Source: JBEBSD01 sp040394475
GTDB taxonomy: Bacteria > Bacteroidota > Bacteroidia > Cytophagales > Spirosomataceae
Assembly (NCBI GenBank): GCA_040394475.1
Contig: JBEBSD010000045.1
Location: forward strand, 1-50,791
DNA: 50,791 bases
Reading direction: 5' to 3'
In this document: one piece after another, positions 43,479 to 50,791 of the stretch
Numbering within the stretch: position 1 is the stretch's first letter
Layout of the letters: each line of letters opens with the position of its first letter
Notes under the pieces: generated by a model
Seen by the model: the letters and a program-made list of their open reading frames with translations, nothing else
Told to the model about the DNA's origin: nothing
Databases searched by the model: none
Position numbers and translations under genes: made by a program

Positions 43479-45539
43479 TCATCCTTTCATGAACCGCACC
43501 AACCCGATTTCAATCAGAAAAAACAGCAGGGCTGCATACAAAAAATACTTCCACAGGCTGGCTCCGGCAAATTGTTTTTCAAACACCTTCATAAAATCCG
43601 CATCATGGATCTGGTCAAAAACCCTTATATGCTGCTGTCCCCGAAACAACTCCCGAAGCTCATTCGGACGGTGGTACTCCATCCGGGATTCGGCTTTGTT
43701 GTGGTTAAGCGCCAGTTCATGAATGCCGGTTTGATCCGCCAGGAGTTCGTAGTAACCCGCTTCCATCGTATAGCCTTCCAGTTCCTGGCTGCCCGGCAAT
43801 TCGAGCGTCAGTTTGTTCCCGTTCAGCCGCTGTACGGGTATGATTTCAAAGGTATTGTGGCGCAGTTTATACACCGTATTAGGACGGGCTTCCGGCACAG
43901 TAATCTCAATCAACTGTTCTCCGAAAGCATAATCGGTCCGCTGAGGGCGAACACTTTGGGCTGCAATTTTGTACATAACCGGTACAAAGAGGGCATGCTG
44001 AGCGAAATTTCCGGAAGCGGGCGCCAGGCCGGCCCCCAGTACATAGACCCGCCCCTGCCCGTTGGTCACCTGTGACAAAAATGCCTGCCCGTTGCGCAGG
44101 CGGAGCAGCGTATTCCCGGAATCGGCCCATCGCCAGCTGCTGCGTGCGGAAGGCATATTGACATTGCTTTCACTTCGCATAGACTCTTCGAATACATCGC
44201 TGAAGAACGGCAGGCGGCTATCGGGAACCTCCAGGGGTAGAAGCGGGCCGTCCGGGTTCTCCTCCGGATGCAGGCCGCTGATCCCCAGCCGCTGCATAAA
44301 ACCCGAATAGGAAGCCCCTTCCGGAACCACAGGCGGGATCAGCATCAGGCTCCCGCCCTCCTGCACAAATTCCGAAAGGCGGGCCATCAATGTCTCCGCA
44401 GGACGTTTAATCCCGTTCATCAGTACCAGGTCTGCAGTGGCAATCCGCCCCATATCCAGGTTACTGACCGTATAACTCTGCAACTGAAACAGGCTGTCGT
44501 TGCTGTAAACCGTTTCGATAAAGTTCCCGAGGCTCTTTTCTTCATAGAGATGCAGGATCCGGATCATCGGAGAAGCATTCAGCACAAAATAATAGTCGTT
44601 GTCGAATGTCACCGGAAAATCATCAAAGCTGATTTTCCCTTTCTTGAAGCCCCCTCCCTTCAGGCTGAAATTAAAGGGAACATTGGCAGTCCCATTGGGA
44701 GGGATCGTCACAGAGGCAGTAGAGACCTGAGCCTGATCCAGGGAAAGTTTTACGACCAGTTCCTCTACCGGCTCATTTCCCGAATTACGGACCCTGATAT
44801 GCAGGATATTGTTCTGCAGCTCCCTTACAAACGGCGTATTCAGCCATACTGAATCGACGAATACGTTTTTCACCTGCGCAGCCTGGACGGGCACCAGGTA
44901 AAGCCGATCGGTAGAATCGACCCGCAGCCGTGTCAGTTCGCCTGCCGTGCTTTTCTGAAAATCACTAATCCAGAACAATTGTCGCGCTCCCTGATGCGGG
45001 TGCCGGTCCAGCAGCCGCCGCTGCCGGTTGTACACCGACTCCAGGGTCCTGCTTTGGTGGGATAGTTCCAGGGTTGTCAACCGGTCCCTGATTTTATCGG
45101 CCGTAGCCAGCCCCAGCTCTTCCGCAGCAAAATCGTTGGTAAGCAGCTGGAGGGACGTTACATTCCGGAACATCCCCAGCAGTTCATCCAGGTACCCGGT
45201 GGCCACATCGATGTACCGTTTGCTGTTTTCTTCATGCTGCATGCTGTACGAGTTGTCCAGGTACAGGCTGATGATCCCGTCCTGCCCCGCCTGTTCGTCG
45301 CTCACCCAATAGGGCTGCGCAAATGCCAACGCCAGGCACGCAAGGGCAAGCATGCGGCAAAGCAAAATCAGCAAGTGTTTCAGTTTGCGGAATGAACTGG
45401 TTTGGGTTTCAATTTCCCTTAAAAACGATACATTGGTAAACCGGACGCGTTTGGTCCTCCGGAAATTAAACAAATGAATGGCTAATGGTACCAGCACAGC
45501 CAGCAGGCCCCATAAAAAAGACGGAAACAAAAAACTCAT
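43479..45539 (-). CDS. BatA-domain membrane protein with von Willebrand A-like region
   Basis: 686 residues. The N-terminal BatA region has two membrane helices (about 6-24 and 54-76) separated by FNFRRTKRVRFTNVSFLREI. A vWA-like MIDAS motif DNSYS follows at 95-99. A long extracytoplasmic part contains beta domains and a glutamine amidotransferase-like fold (DLVLMNGIKRP, FVQEGGSLMLIPP), and the protein ends in a helix (LYAALLFFLIEIGLV). Such proteins are common in Bacteroidota; a role in envelope homeostasis or aerotolerance is proposed but not shown. First gene of the presumed BatA-M42-BtuF-like operon. Confidence 0.88.
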   Translation of the reverse strand: MSFLFPSFLWGLLAVLVPLAIHLFNFRRTKRVRFTNVSFLREIETQTSSFRKLKHLLILLCRMLALACLALAFAQPYWVSDEQAGQDGIISLYLDNSYSMQHEENSKRYIDVATGYLDELLGMFRNVTSLQLLTNDFAAEELGLATADKIRDRLTTLELSHQSRTLESVYNRQRRLLDRHPHQGARQLFWISDFQKSTAGELTRLRVDSTDRLYLVPVQAAQVKNVFVDSVWLNTPFVRELQNNILHIRVRNSGNEPVEELVVKLSLDQAQVSTASVTIPPNGTANVPFNFSLKGGGFKKGKISFDDFPVTFDNDYYFVLNASPMIRILHLYEEKSLGNFIETVYSNDSLFQLQSYTVSNLDMGRIATADLVLMNGIKRPAETLMARLSEFVQEGGSLMLIPPVVPEGASYSGFMQRLGISGLHPEENPDGPLLPLEVPDSRLPFFSDVFEESMRSESNVNMPSARSSWRWADSGNTLLRLRNGQAFLSQVTNGQGRVYVLGAGLAPASGNFAQHALFVPVMYKIAAQSVRPQRTDYAFGEQLIEITVPEARPNTVYKLRHNTFEIIPVQRLNGNKLTLELPGSQELEGYTMEAGYYELLADQTGIHELALNHNKAESRMEYHRPNELRELFRGQQHIRVFDQIHDADFMKVFEKQFAGASLWKYFLYAALLFFLIEIGLVRFMKG

Positions 45540-45661
45540 ATACTTTTTGAAACAGGGCCGGGACTAGGCCCGCTATCTACATGACAACTATCCGGGAACT
45601 AAGTAATCCATTTATAAAAGCACAAATTACGGGAAATTCTGCTAATTCACTTCGTTTTTCC

Positions 45662-45677
45662 TAACTTTGTACCTTTG
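45662..45677 (+). promoter_or_regulatory. Two adjacent -7 elements before the YcxB-like gene
   Basis: TAACTTTG (45662-45669) and TACCTTTG (45670-45677) are both exact TAnnTTTG matches placed end to end. No TTTG lies at the right distance. Either could drive the gene at 45742. Confidence 0.5.
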
Positions 45678-45680
45678 TCA

Positions 45681-45715
45681 GGAAGCCGGCAGGTAAAACG
45701 GCGCCTTCCTTTTTT
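45681..45715 (+). terminator. Terminator-like hairpin in the leader of the YcxB-like gene
   Basis: GGAAG-CCG pairs with CGG-CTTCC across a CGC bulge and is followed by six T. It lies between the predicted promoter and the ATG, so it could attenuate the gene. The stem is short and imperfect. Confidence 0.4.
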
Positions 45716-45741
45716 ATCGCGTAACTTTATTTTGTTAACCC

Positions 45742-46296
45742 ATGGCTAAAGTCCAGGTAAATAAACATCAACCTGTCTATCAGATGCCGTCGAACCCGAC
45801 GGCAGTCCGTACCAAAAAATATGGATTGACAACCAAAAAATATGTTCGGCTGGCGCTTAAACACCTGGTGCAGTCGCAGTGGAAGTGGGGCTTTATCCCT
45901 CTGGCCCTGCTGATCGGAAACATCGTTTTGAATGTCACCGGCGCTTATCCCAACCTCTGGATTTATGTTGTACTTTTAATCGGAGTATTGCTGTATGTGT
46001 TGTTCTGGGTGATCCAGTTTATCGGCATTACTCAACTGGAGCAATACAAGCCCATGTTTGAGCGGTATTTATATGAGATCGATCCCAAGCAGATCCTGAT
46101 GAAAATTAATCAGAAAGAAGGAGGCGTAATGAAATGGGAACAGATCCAGAGCGCCTACAAAGAAAAAGAGGCCTTTGTACTGGTTATTTCCAAAGGACAG
46201 TTTATTTACCTGCCTTTTTCGATTTTCAATTCCGACCACGATCAGAAAGTACTGGAACGTATCCTGAAACAAAAAAATCTGCTGCCTGCGGAGTAA
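45742..46296 (+). CDS. YcxB-like membrane protein
   Basis: 184 residues. Two membrane helices (about 50-70 and 74-97) are followed by a cytoplasmic C-terminal domain with IDPKQILMKINQKEGGVMKWEQIQSAYKEKEAFVLVISKGQFIYLPFSIF. That is the YcxB C-terminal pattern (a W-x-x-I turn, a strand ending Y-L-P, and a final helix). Function unknown. It is divergent from the BatA gene. In many Bacteroidota the gene before murD is mraY; here this gene and a repeat-rich spacer stand in its place. A strong terminator follows. Confidence 0.75.
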   Translation: MAKVQVNKHQPVYQMPSNPTAVRTKKYGLTTKKYVRLALKHLVQSQWKWGFIPLALLIGNIVLNVTGAYPNLWIYVVLLIGVLLYVLFWVIQFIGITQLEQYKPMFERYLYEIDPKQILMKINQKEGGVMKWEQIQSAYKEKEAFVLVISKGQFIYLPFSIFNSDHDQKVLERILKQKNLLPAE

Positions 46297-46320
46297 TCAT
46301 TTCTCCTGTTTGGGGAATGA

Positions 46321-46357
46321 GCGGTTGTCAGCCCTTAGGGCTGCAACCGCTTTTTTT
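46321..46357 (+). terminator. Rho-independent terminator after the YcxB-like gene
   Basis: GCGGTTG pairs with CAACCGC, with an inner CAGCCC/GGGCTG stem across one bulged T, then seven T. Confidence 0.92.
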
Positions 46358-46385
46358 GCAGGCTCATTCACCGGGGGGCTTCACC

Positions 46386-46460
46386 GTGGACTGTGTCTTC
46401 ACAGTCCACTTAGTCGGTTTCCGTGCGGGTGATGGGATGGTCTGTGGGGACACAGACCAT
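46386..46460. repeat. Two dispersed 24-base hairpins with different arms
   Basis: 46386-46409: arms GTGGACTGTG and CACAGTCCAC, loop TCTT. 46437-46460: arms ATGGTCTGTG and CACAGACCAT, loop GGGA, followed by an extra half copy (CACAGACCATGG). The first differs from the common form at two arm positions, each with a matching change in the other arm. The remaining spacer to murD (46461-46608) holds GTTG then GAAATTTG, one base off the -7 consensus, at about 46580-46587. Confidence 0.88.
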
Positions 46461-46608
46461 GGGCACAGACCATGGTAACGGTCGTATCATCCCCCCTGTC
46501 ATCCTGGTCTTTTAAAATCCCGTCCGGCTGAATTTTAAAAGAACTCCTTTTTGCAGTTGCAAATGATCCTAAAATAAAGCGAAATTTGTGCCAAGACTTA
46601 TGGTTCTC

Positions 46609-47970
46609 ATGGCATCGCAACAAAAACTGGTTATTCTTGGAGGAGGTGAAAGTGGCGTAGGTGCCGCGTTACTGGCTAAAGCAAAGGGTTTCGAGGTTTT
46701 CCTTTCGGACAAGGGCATTCTGAAAGAAAAGTACCGTCTGGAACTGCAGGAAAACGGCATTCTTTTTGAAGAAGGCAAGCACTCGACCGACCGCATCCTC
46801 GCTGCAGAACTGGTCATTAAAAGCCCCGGGATTCCGGATCAAAGTGATTTGATCCAACGCCTGCTCCACCAGGGAACGCCGGTAATCTCCGAAATTGAAT
46901 TTGCCGCACGTTACACCGATGCCTTCCTGATCGCAATTACCGGAAGCAACGGCAAAACGACGACGACTCTGCTCACCTATCACCTGCTGCGCGAAGCAGG
47001 TATTGCCGTCGGCCTTGCCGGCAATATCGGGGAAAGTTTTGCCAAGCAGGTATTGCTGCATTCGTACGCCTGTTACGTACTGGAACTGAGCAGTTTCCAA
47101 CTTGATTCGATGTACAGTTTCCGGGCGGATATTGCCATACTCCTGAGCATTACGCCCGACCACCTTGACCGGTACGATTACCTGTTCCAAAACTATGTCG
47201 ATTCCAAGTTCAGGATCCTTCAAAACCAAACTGCGGAAAGCACCTTTATTTATTTCCAGGGAAGCGACGTGATTCGCCGGGAACTTTCGCAGCGGCAGGT
47301 AAACGCCCGGCAACTCCCGGTTGCACTGGAGGGCACCTGTCATCCGGGCGCTTACCTGGCTGGCGGAACCATACGGGCCGCCCCTTCAACGGATGCTCCC
47401 GTCTTTACGATTGACATAGCATCGCTCCCGCTGAGAGGTCCCCACAATGCTATCAACACCATGGCTGCCATTCTGGCGGCCCAGACCGTCGGGATACCGG
47501 CTGCTACAATCCGGGAGGCGCTTTACACGTTTAAAAATGCACCGCACCGGCTTGAACCGGCCGGGTTTCTTGATGGTGTTCAGTACATTAACGACTCCAA
47601 AGCAACCAATGTCGACGCTGTTTTTTATGCGTTGGGAAGTTTCGAGTCCCCTATTGTCCTGATTCTGGGCGGGGTAGACAAAGGGAACGACTACGACCAG
47701 ATCAGGGAGCTGGTACATCAGAAAGTAAAGGGAATCATTGCATTAGGAAAAGATAATTCTAAACTTGCGGCATACTTTCAGTCCCGGGCGCCTGCTTTTT
47801 TTTCGACGGATAATCTGGACGAAGCCCTCCTGAAAGCAAAGGAATGGGCATTACCGGGAGAGGTGGTCCTGCTTTCACCCGCCTGCGCCAGTTTCGACCT
47901 GTTTGCCAATTACGAGGACAGGGGGAATCAATTCAAATCACGCGTACAGCATTTAATTTCATCGGTATGA
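46609..47970 (+). CDS. murD: UDP-N-acetylmuramoyl-L-alanine--D-glutamate ligase
   Basis: 453 residues from ATG 46609 (MASQQKLVILGGGESGVGAA); ATG 46600 and 46588 are in-frame alternatives without conserved sequence. The N-terminal Rossmann-like domain binds UDP-MurNAc-Ala (GGGESGVG). The ATP loop is ITGSNGKTTTT (Lys116), then AGNIGESF, LELSSFQLD, TPDHLDRY, NDSKATNVDA in the C-terminal ligase domain. It adds D-Glu in cytoplasmic peptidoglycan precursor synthesis. It is followed by ftsW and murG in the usual order, but mraY is absent upstream. Confidence 0.96.
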   Translation: MASQQKLVILGGGESGVGAALLAKAKGFEVFLSDKGILKEKYRLELQENGILFEEGKHSTDRILAAELVIKSPGIPDQSDLIQRLLHQGTPVISEIEFAARYTDAFLIAITGSNGKTTTTLLTYHLLREAGIAVGLAGNIGESFAKQVLLHSYACYVLELSSFQLDSMYSFRADIAILLSITPDHLDRYDYLFQNYVDSKFRILQNQTAESTFIYFQGSDVIRRELSQRQVNARQLPVALEGTCHPGAYLAGGTIRAAPSTDAPVFTIDIASLPLRGPHNAINTMAAILAAQTVGIPAATIREALYTFKNAPHRLEPAGFLDGVQYINDSKATNVDAVFYALGSFESPIVLILGGVDKGNDYDQIRELVHQKVKGIIALGKDNSKLAAYFQSRAPAFFSTDNLDEALLKAKEWALPGEVVLLSPACASFDLFANYEDRGNQFKSRVQHLISSV

Positions 47971-48092
47971 TTGTTTTTTTTCGAAAAGCTGTTTCGCCCA
48001 CACTTTTACACAACATAAATTCGCTACCGGGGACGATGTTTCCACCAGCCAGAGCCACAAATCCATATACAACTTACCACATCATCACTAAA

Positions 48093-48127
48093 ACCTAGTA
48101 CCTAACACCTCACACCTAAAACCTATT
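48093..48127 (+). repeat. Five-unit heptamer repeat upstream of ftsW
   Basis: ACCTAGT, ACCTAAC, ACCTCAC, ACCTAAA, ACCTATT run without a break and end 10 bases before the ftsW ATG. The unit sequence is unrelated to TATCGGC but the unit length is again seven. The rest of the 167-base murD-ftsW spacer shows nothing firm. Confidence 0.85.
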
Positions 48128-48137
48128 TCCCCAAAGA

Positions 48138-49295
48138 ATGGATACTACATCGCCACTGCCGCTTAAATTCCGGATTCAGGAATGGCTCGTCCGCAACATG
48201 AAAGGAGACCGCTACATCTGGGTCATCGCTATCACCCTTTTGTTCTGGAGCATTCCGGTAGTCTACAGTGCCAGTGTCAAGGATGCCTACACATTTAAAC
48301 AAGGCGATACCGAGTACTTTCTCTACAAGCATATTTTACATTGCATTCTCGCGCTGGTGGTCATGTACCTGGTACACCTGGTCCCCTATACTAAATTCGT
48401 ACGGTTCACGCGACTGGGGGTCTTTCTGGCCATCCCCCTGCTTCTTTTTGCTATTTTCGGGGGAAAATCGGTCAATGAAGCTTCCCGGTGGATTGAAATC
48501 CCCTTTCTGGGACACCGGTTTCAACCGTCCGAATTTGCCAAAGTAGCCCTGATCACCCACCTTTCACTGGTCCTGGCCCGCCATATCAAAGGAGGATGGA
48601 CGCCGCGCGAATTGTTTATGGAACCCATTATGCTGATCGGGGTCATCTGCGGCCTGATATTTATCAGCAATGTCTCCACTGCGCTCCTGATAGGGGCTAT
48701 CGCGTTTATGCTGATGTTCGTCGGTAAAGTTCCCCTGAAATACCTCACGCTGATGTTGGCCACGCTGGCTTTTTTTGGTTTCCTGGCGGTTATATTCAAA
48801 GCGGGTACCCGTACAGGTACCGCACAAAGCCGGATTACAGCCTTTATGAATAAAGACACGGTGGGCTACCAATCCAAACAATCCTACATGGCAATGGCCC
48901 GGGGCGGGCTGCTTGGGGAAGGGGTTGCCAAAAGCCGGCAGCGACGGTTTCTGCCTGAACCTCAAAAAGACTTTATTTATGCCGTAACAGTAGAAGAGTT
49001 CGGTACGATCGGGGGCTTCGGCTTGCTCATGCTGTATATGGCGTTACTGTACCGCGGGTTACAGGCCATAAAGAAAACCAAGAAGCCCTTCGGCGGACTG
49101 CTTTCAGCCGGCCATACATTTGGAATCGTATTTCAGGCATTGTGCACGATGGCCGTTACCGTAGGGCTGTTTCCGGTTACGGGACAGAACCTTCCGTTCT
49201 TTAGCCTGGGAGGCACTTCAATGCTCTTAACCGCAGTTTCACTGGGAATGATCCTGAGTGTAAGCCGGGGAGAACTGGAAGAAAAAAACATCTGA
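48138..49295 (+). CDS. ftsW: SEDS-family peptidoglycan glycosyltransferase FtsW
   Basis: 385 residues with about ten hydrophobic helices. SEDS signatures: VYSASVKDA near the first helix, GGKSVNEASRWIEIPFLGHRFQPSEFAK (the conserved R-W-I and QPSEFAK region), GGLLGEGVAKSRQRRFLPEPQKDFIYAV (the catalytic Asp loop), and LPFFSLGGTSML. It polymerises lipid II at the division septum with FtsI. It lies in the order murD-ftsW-murG. A 7-base repeat occupies its upstream region in place of a recognisable ribosome-binding site. Confidence 0.95.
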   Translation: MDTTSPLPLKFRIQEWLVRNMKGDRYIWVIAITLLFWSIPVVYSASVKDAYTFKQGDTEYFLYKHILHCILALVVMYLVHLVPYTKFVRFTRLGVFLAIPLLLFAIFGGKSVNEASRWIEIPFLGHRFQPSEFAKVALITHLSLVLARHIKGGWTPRELFMEPIMLIGVICGLIFISNVSTALLIGAIAFMLMFVGKVPLKYLTLMLATLAFFGFLAVIFKAGTRTGTAQSRITAFMNKDTVGYQSKQSYMAMARGGLLGEGVAKSRQRRFLPEPQKDFIYAVTVEEFGTIGGFGLLMLYMALLYRGLQAIKKTKKPFGGLLSAGHTFGIVFQALCTMAVTVGLFPVTGQNLPFFSLGGTSMLLTAVSLGMILSVSRGELEEKNI

Positions 49296-49327
49296 CGGCT
49301 ACATTCACCCTTTAACAGCTGATTACC

Positions 49328-50428
49328 CTGAGAAAGCGAATCATCATAAGCGGAGGCGGAACCGGAGGTCACATCTATCCGGCCATAGCGATAGCCAACG
49401 CCCTGAAACAAGCGGAGCCGGATATTGATATCCTGTTCGTCGGGGCAACCGGGAAAATGGAAATGGAGAAAGTACCCAGAGCCGGCTACCCGATCACCGG
49501 ACTTCCGATCACCGGATTGCAGCGGAGCCTGTCGCTCTCCAACCTTGCATTTCCGTTTAAACTCATCAGAAGCCTGTTGAAAGCGCGGGGTATTCTGCGC
49601 GACTTCCGGCCGCAGGCCGCCGTCGGCGTCGGGGGATTTGCCAGTGGTCCTCTCCTGCTGGCCGCTGCTGCCGCAGGTATTCCGACCCTGATTCAGGAAC
49701 AAAACTCCCACGCCGGGATTACCAACCGGTGGCTGTCCCGCAAAGCAGCTAAAATCTGTGTGGCCTACCCGGGCATGGACCGTTTCTTCCCGAAAGAAAA
49801 GCTCCTGCTAACAGGAAATCCGGTCAGAAACGACATCCTTCTTGCCCGCAGCCAAAATAAGGCAGCTGCCGTACACCATTTCGGCCTGCCGCCCGGACGG
49901 AAAGTACTCTTTGTAATGGGAGGAAGTCTGGGCGCCAGGAGCATCAATGAAAGCACAGGAGCAGGATTGGAGCGACTCGCCGGCGCCGGCTACCAGGTCA
50001 TCTGGCAAACAGGTAAGCACTATATCGGCCAGGCGCAGGCGCTTATCGCCCGCTGCCAGGTTGCTGCCAGCGTCAGGGCATTTGACTTTATTTATGAGAT
50101 GGATCTGGCTTATGCAGCAGCCGATGTTGTTGTCTCGCGTGCCGGCGCCCTGTCCGTGTCGGAAATCTGCCTGGCAGGCAAGCCTTCTATACTCGTTCCT
50201 TATCCCTTTGCTGCAGAAGATCATCAAACCAGTAATGCCCTGAGCCTGGTTTCCGGAAATGCGGCGCTGCTGGTGAAAGACCAGGAAACCGGAAGCACGC
50301 TCGTCGCCGCCGCCATCGGATTGCTGGAAAACGAATCGCTGCAACGCGAACTCAGCGCCAATTGCCTGCAGCTGGCCCGTCCTGAAGCAGCCGGGGACAT
50401 TGCCCGGGAAATCTTGAAACTTATCTAG
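49328..50428 (+). CDS. murG: MurG glycosyltransferase with non-canonical start codon
   Basis: 366 residues if read from CTG at 49328. The conserved N-terminus RKRIIISGGGTGGHIYPAIA starts directly after this codon, which matches the usual M-(K/R)-x-x-I-I-I-S-G-G-G. Upstream in frame there are only CTG 49319, CAG and the stop TAA at 49313, plus ATT at 49322; the first in-frame ATG (49457) would remove the glycine-rich lipid II-binding loop. Other motifs: GVGGFASGP, QEQNSHAGITNR, TGNPVRND, GGSLGARSIN, VSRAGALSVSEI, HQTSNA. It transfers GlcNAc to lipid I at the inner membrane. It follows ftsW by 32 bases. Confidence 0.88.
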   Translation: MRKRIIISGGGTGGHIYPAIAIANALKQAEPDIDILFVGATGKMEMEKVPRAGYPITGLPITGLQRSLSLSNLAFPFKLIRSLLKARGILRDFRPQAAVGVGGFASGPLLLAAAAAGIPTLIQEQNSHAGITNRWLSRKAAKICVAYPGMDRFFPKEKLLLTGNPVRNDILLARSQNKAAAVHHFGLPPGRKVLFVMGGSLGARSINESTGAGLERLAGAGYQVIWQTGKHYIGQAQALIARCQVAASVRAFDFIYEMDLAYAAADVVVSRAGALSVSEICLAGKPSILVPYPFAAEDHQTSNALSLVSGNAALLVKDQETGSTLVAAAIGLLENESLQRELSANCLQLARPEAAGDIAREILKLI

Positions 50429-50692
50429 TGCTTTACCATGGTCTGTGAGGACACCATAGCCATCAACTGAGCGGAACAGCCTGTGTGTCCTGCACACCCG
50501 TTCTCACTCGTCTTACGTACGACGACGTGAGGGTGAAAGCAGCTCTCCCGACCTGCGTAACGGCACGGCTTGTTCCGGGGTCAGAGTCACGCTTTCACCG
50601 CCTGCGCCCCCCGGTCTGCGCGACCCGGTCCGACGGGAAAGAGCAGCGTGTGTTCTGCATCCGAGGCTGTCTAAAAAGGGCGGCCTCCTTTG
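50429..50692. other. Gene-free stretch downstream of murG
   Basis: No coding region is recognised, and the expected murC is not present before the window ends. At 50438-50457 there is a degenerate hairpin copy: ATGGTCTGTG, loop AGGA, then CACCAT, that is the 3' arm without the inner AGA. The rest is GC-rich with short inverted segments but no clear terminator. Confidence 0.5.
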
Positions 50693-50791
50693 TCGGGATG
50701 GATTATCCTCAATACTACCAAAATGCCGCCCCTCAGGGGCTTTGGTCGGGATGGAGCATCCTCAATGCTACCAAAATGCTGCCCCTCCGGG
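50693..50791. repeat. 53-base tandem repeat with GC-rich palindrome, cut by window edge
   Basis: Units start at 50693 and 50746 with TCGGGATGGA, then ATCCTCAAT, CTACCAAAATG and GCCCCTCAGGGGC or GCCCCTCCGGG, a short hairpin. The second unit is truncated at the window end, and a partial unit (GGGCGGCCTCCTTTG) precedes the first. The array may continue beyond the window. Confidence 0.85.

Overview
The window reads as a chromosomal segment of a free-living Bacteroidota, probably from the Cytophagales, Chitinophagales or Sphingobacteriales; the genus is not resolved. The signs are a TonB-dependent receptor with an N-terminal carboxypeptidase-regulatory-like domain, a SusD/RagB remnant, bacterial GH3-family and BatA proteins, weak or absent Shine-Dalgarno sites, and several copies of the Bacteroidota promoter element TAnnTTTG (sometimes with TTTG or TTG 17-19 bases upstream). 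It starts inside a tRNA-Val(GAC) gene on the minus strand.

Positions 260-25700 are an accessory, extracellular-catabolism region. It holds two tandem near-identical VCBS/FG-GAP proteins, an SGNH hydrolase, an outer-membrane beta-barrel receptor, the broken C-terminus of a SusD-like protein, two formylglycine sulfatases, and two copies of a planctomycete-type pair (PSCyt1/DUF1549/DUF1553 cytochrome-like protein followed by a Tat-exported DUF1501 protein). After a VOC protein, a DnaQ-GIY-YIG fusion and an NlpE-like lipoprotein comes a 953-residue exported protein joining a type-1 copper domain, a PVC-type beta-propeller and HEAT repeats. Sulfatases, esterase, receptor and exported redox-type proteins together suggest attack on a sulfated or acetylated glycan; this is inference, since no glycoside hydrolase is seen.

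Positions 26500-45500 are mostly housekeeping: lipoprotein MsrB, TrhO, a GNAT enzyme, SurE, a GH3-family protein, DUF1697, two M1 peptidases, a 53-residue DUF1328 membrane protein, GMP synthase, a cold-shock protein, an M19 dipeptidase, a LOG-family protein, RpiB, DUF2200, a signal-less BtuF-like protein, an M42 peptidase and a BatA protein. Positions 45700-50430 hold a YcxB-like membrane protein and murD-ftsW-murG, a piece of the dcw cluster that has lost its usual neighbours. murG has no ATG, GTG or TTG at its conserved N-terminus.

The most unusual content lies between genes. Many spacers are filled with sequence phased at exactly 7 bases (consensus near TATCGGC), sometimes running from the stop codon of one gene to the start codon of the next. 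Larger units built on them have periods of 106, 113, 113 and 120 bases, all one more than a multiple of seven. A second family is a 24-base hairpin with 10-base arms and compensatory changes between copies. Other local arrays have 22-, 26-, 53- and 77-base units. No transposase, integrase, CRISPR array or restriction system was seen. If the window holds something undescribed, the heptamer-phased spacer system is the best candidate.
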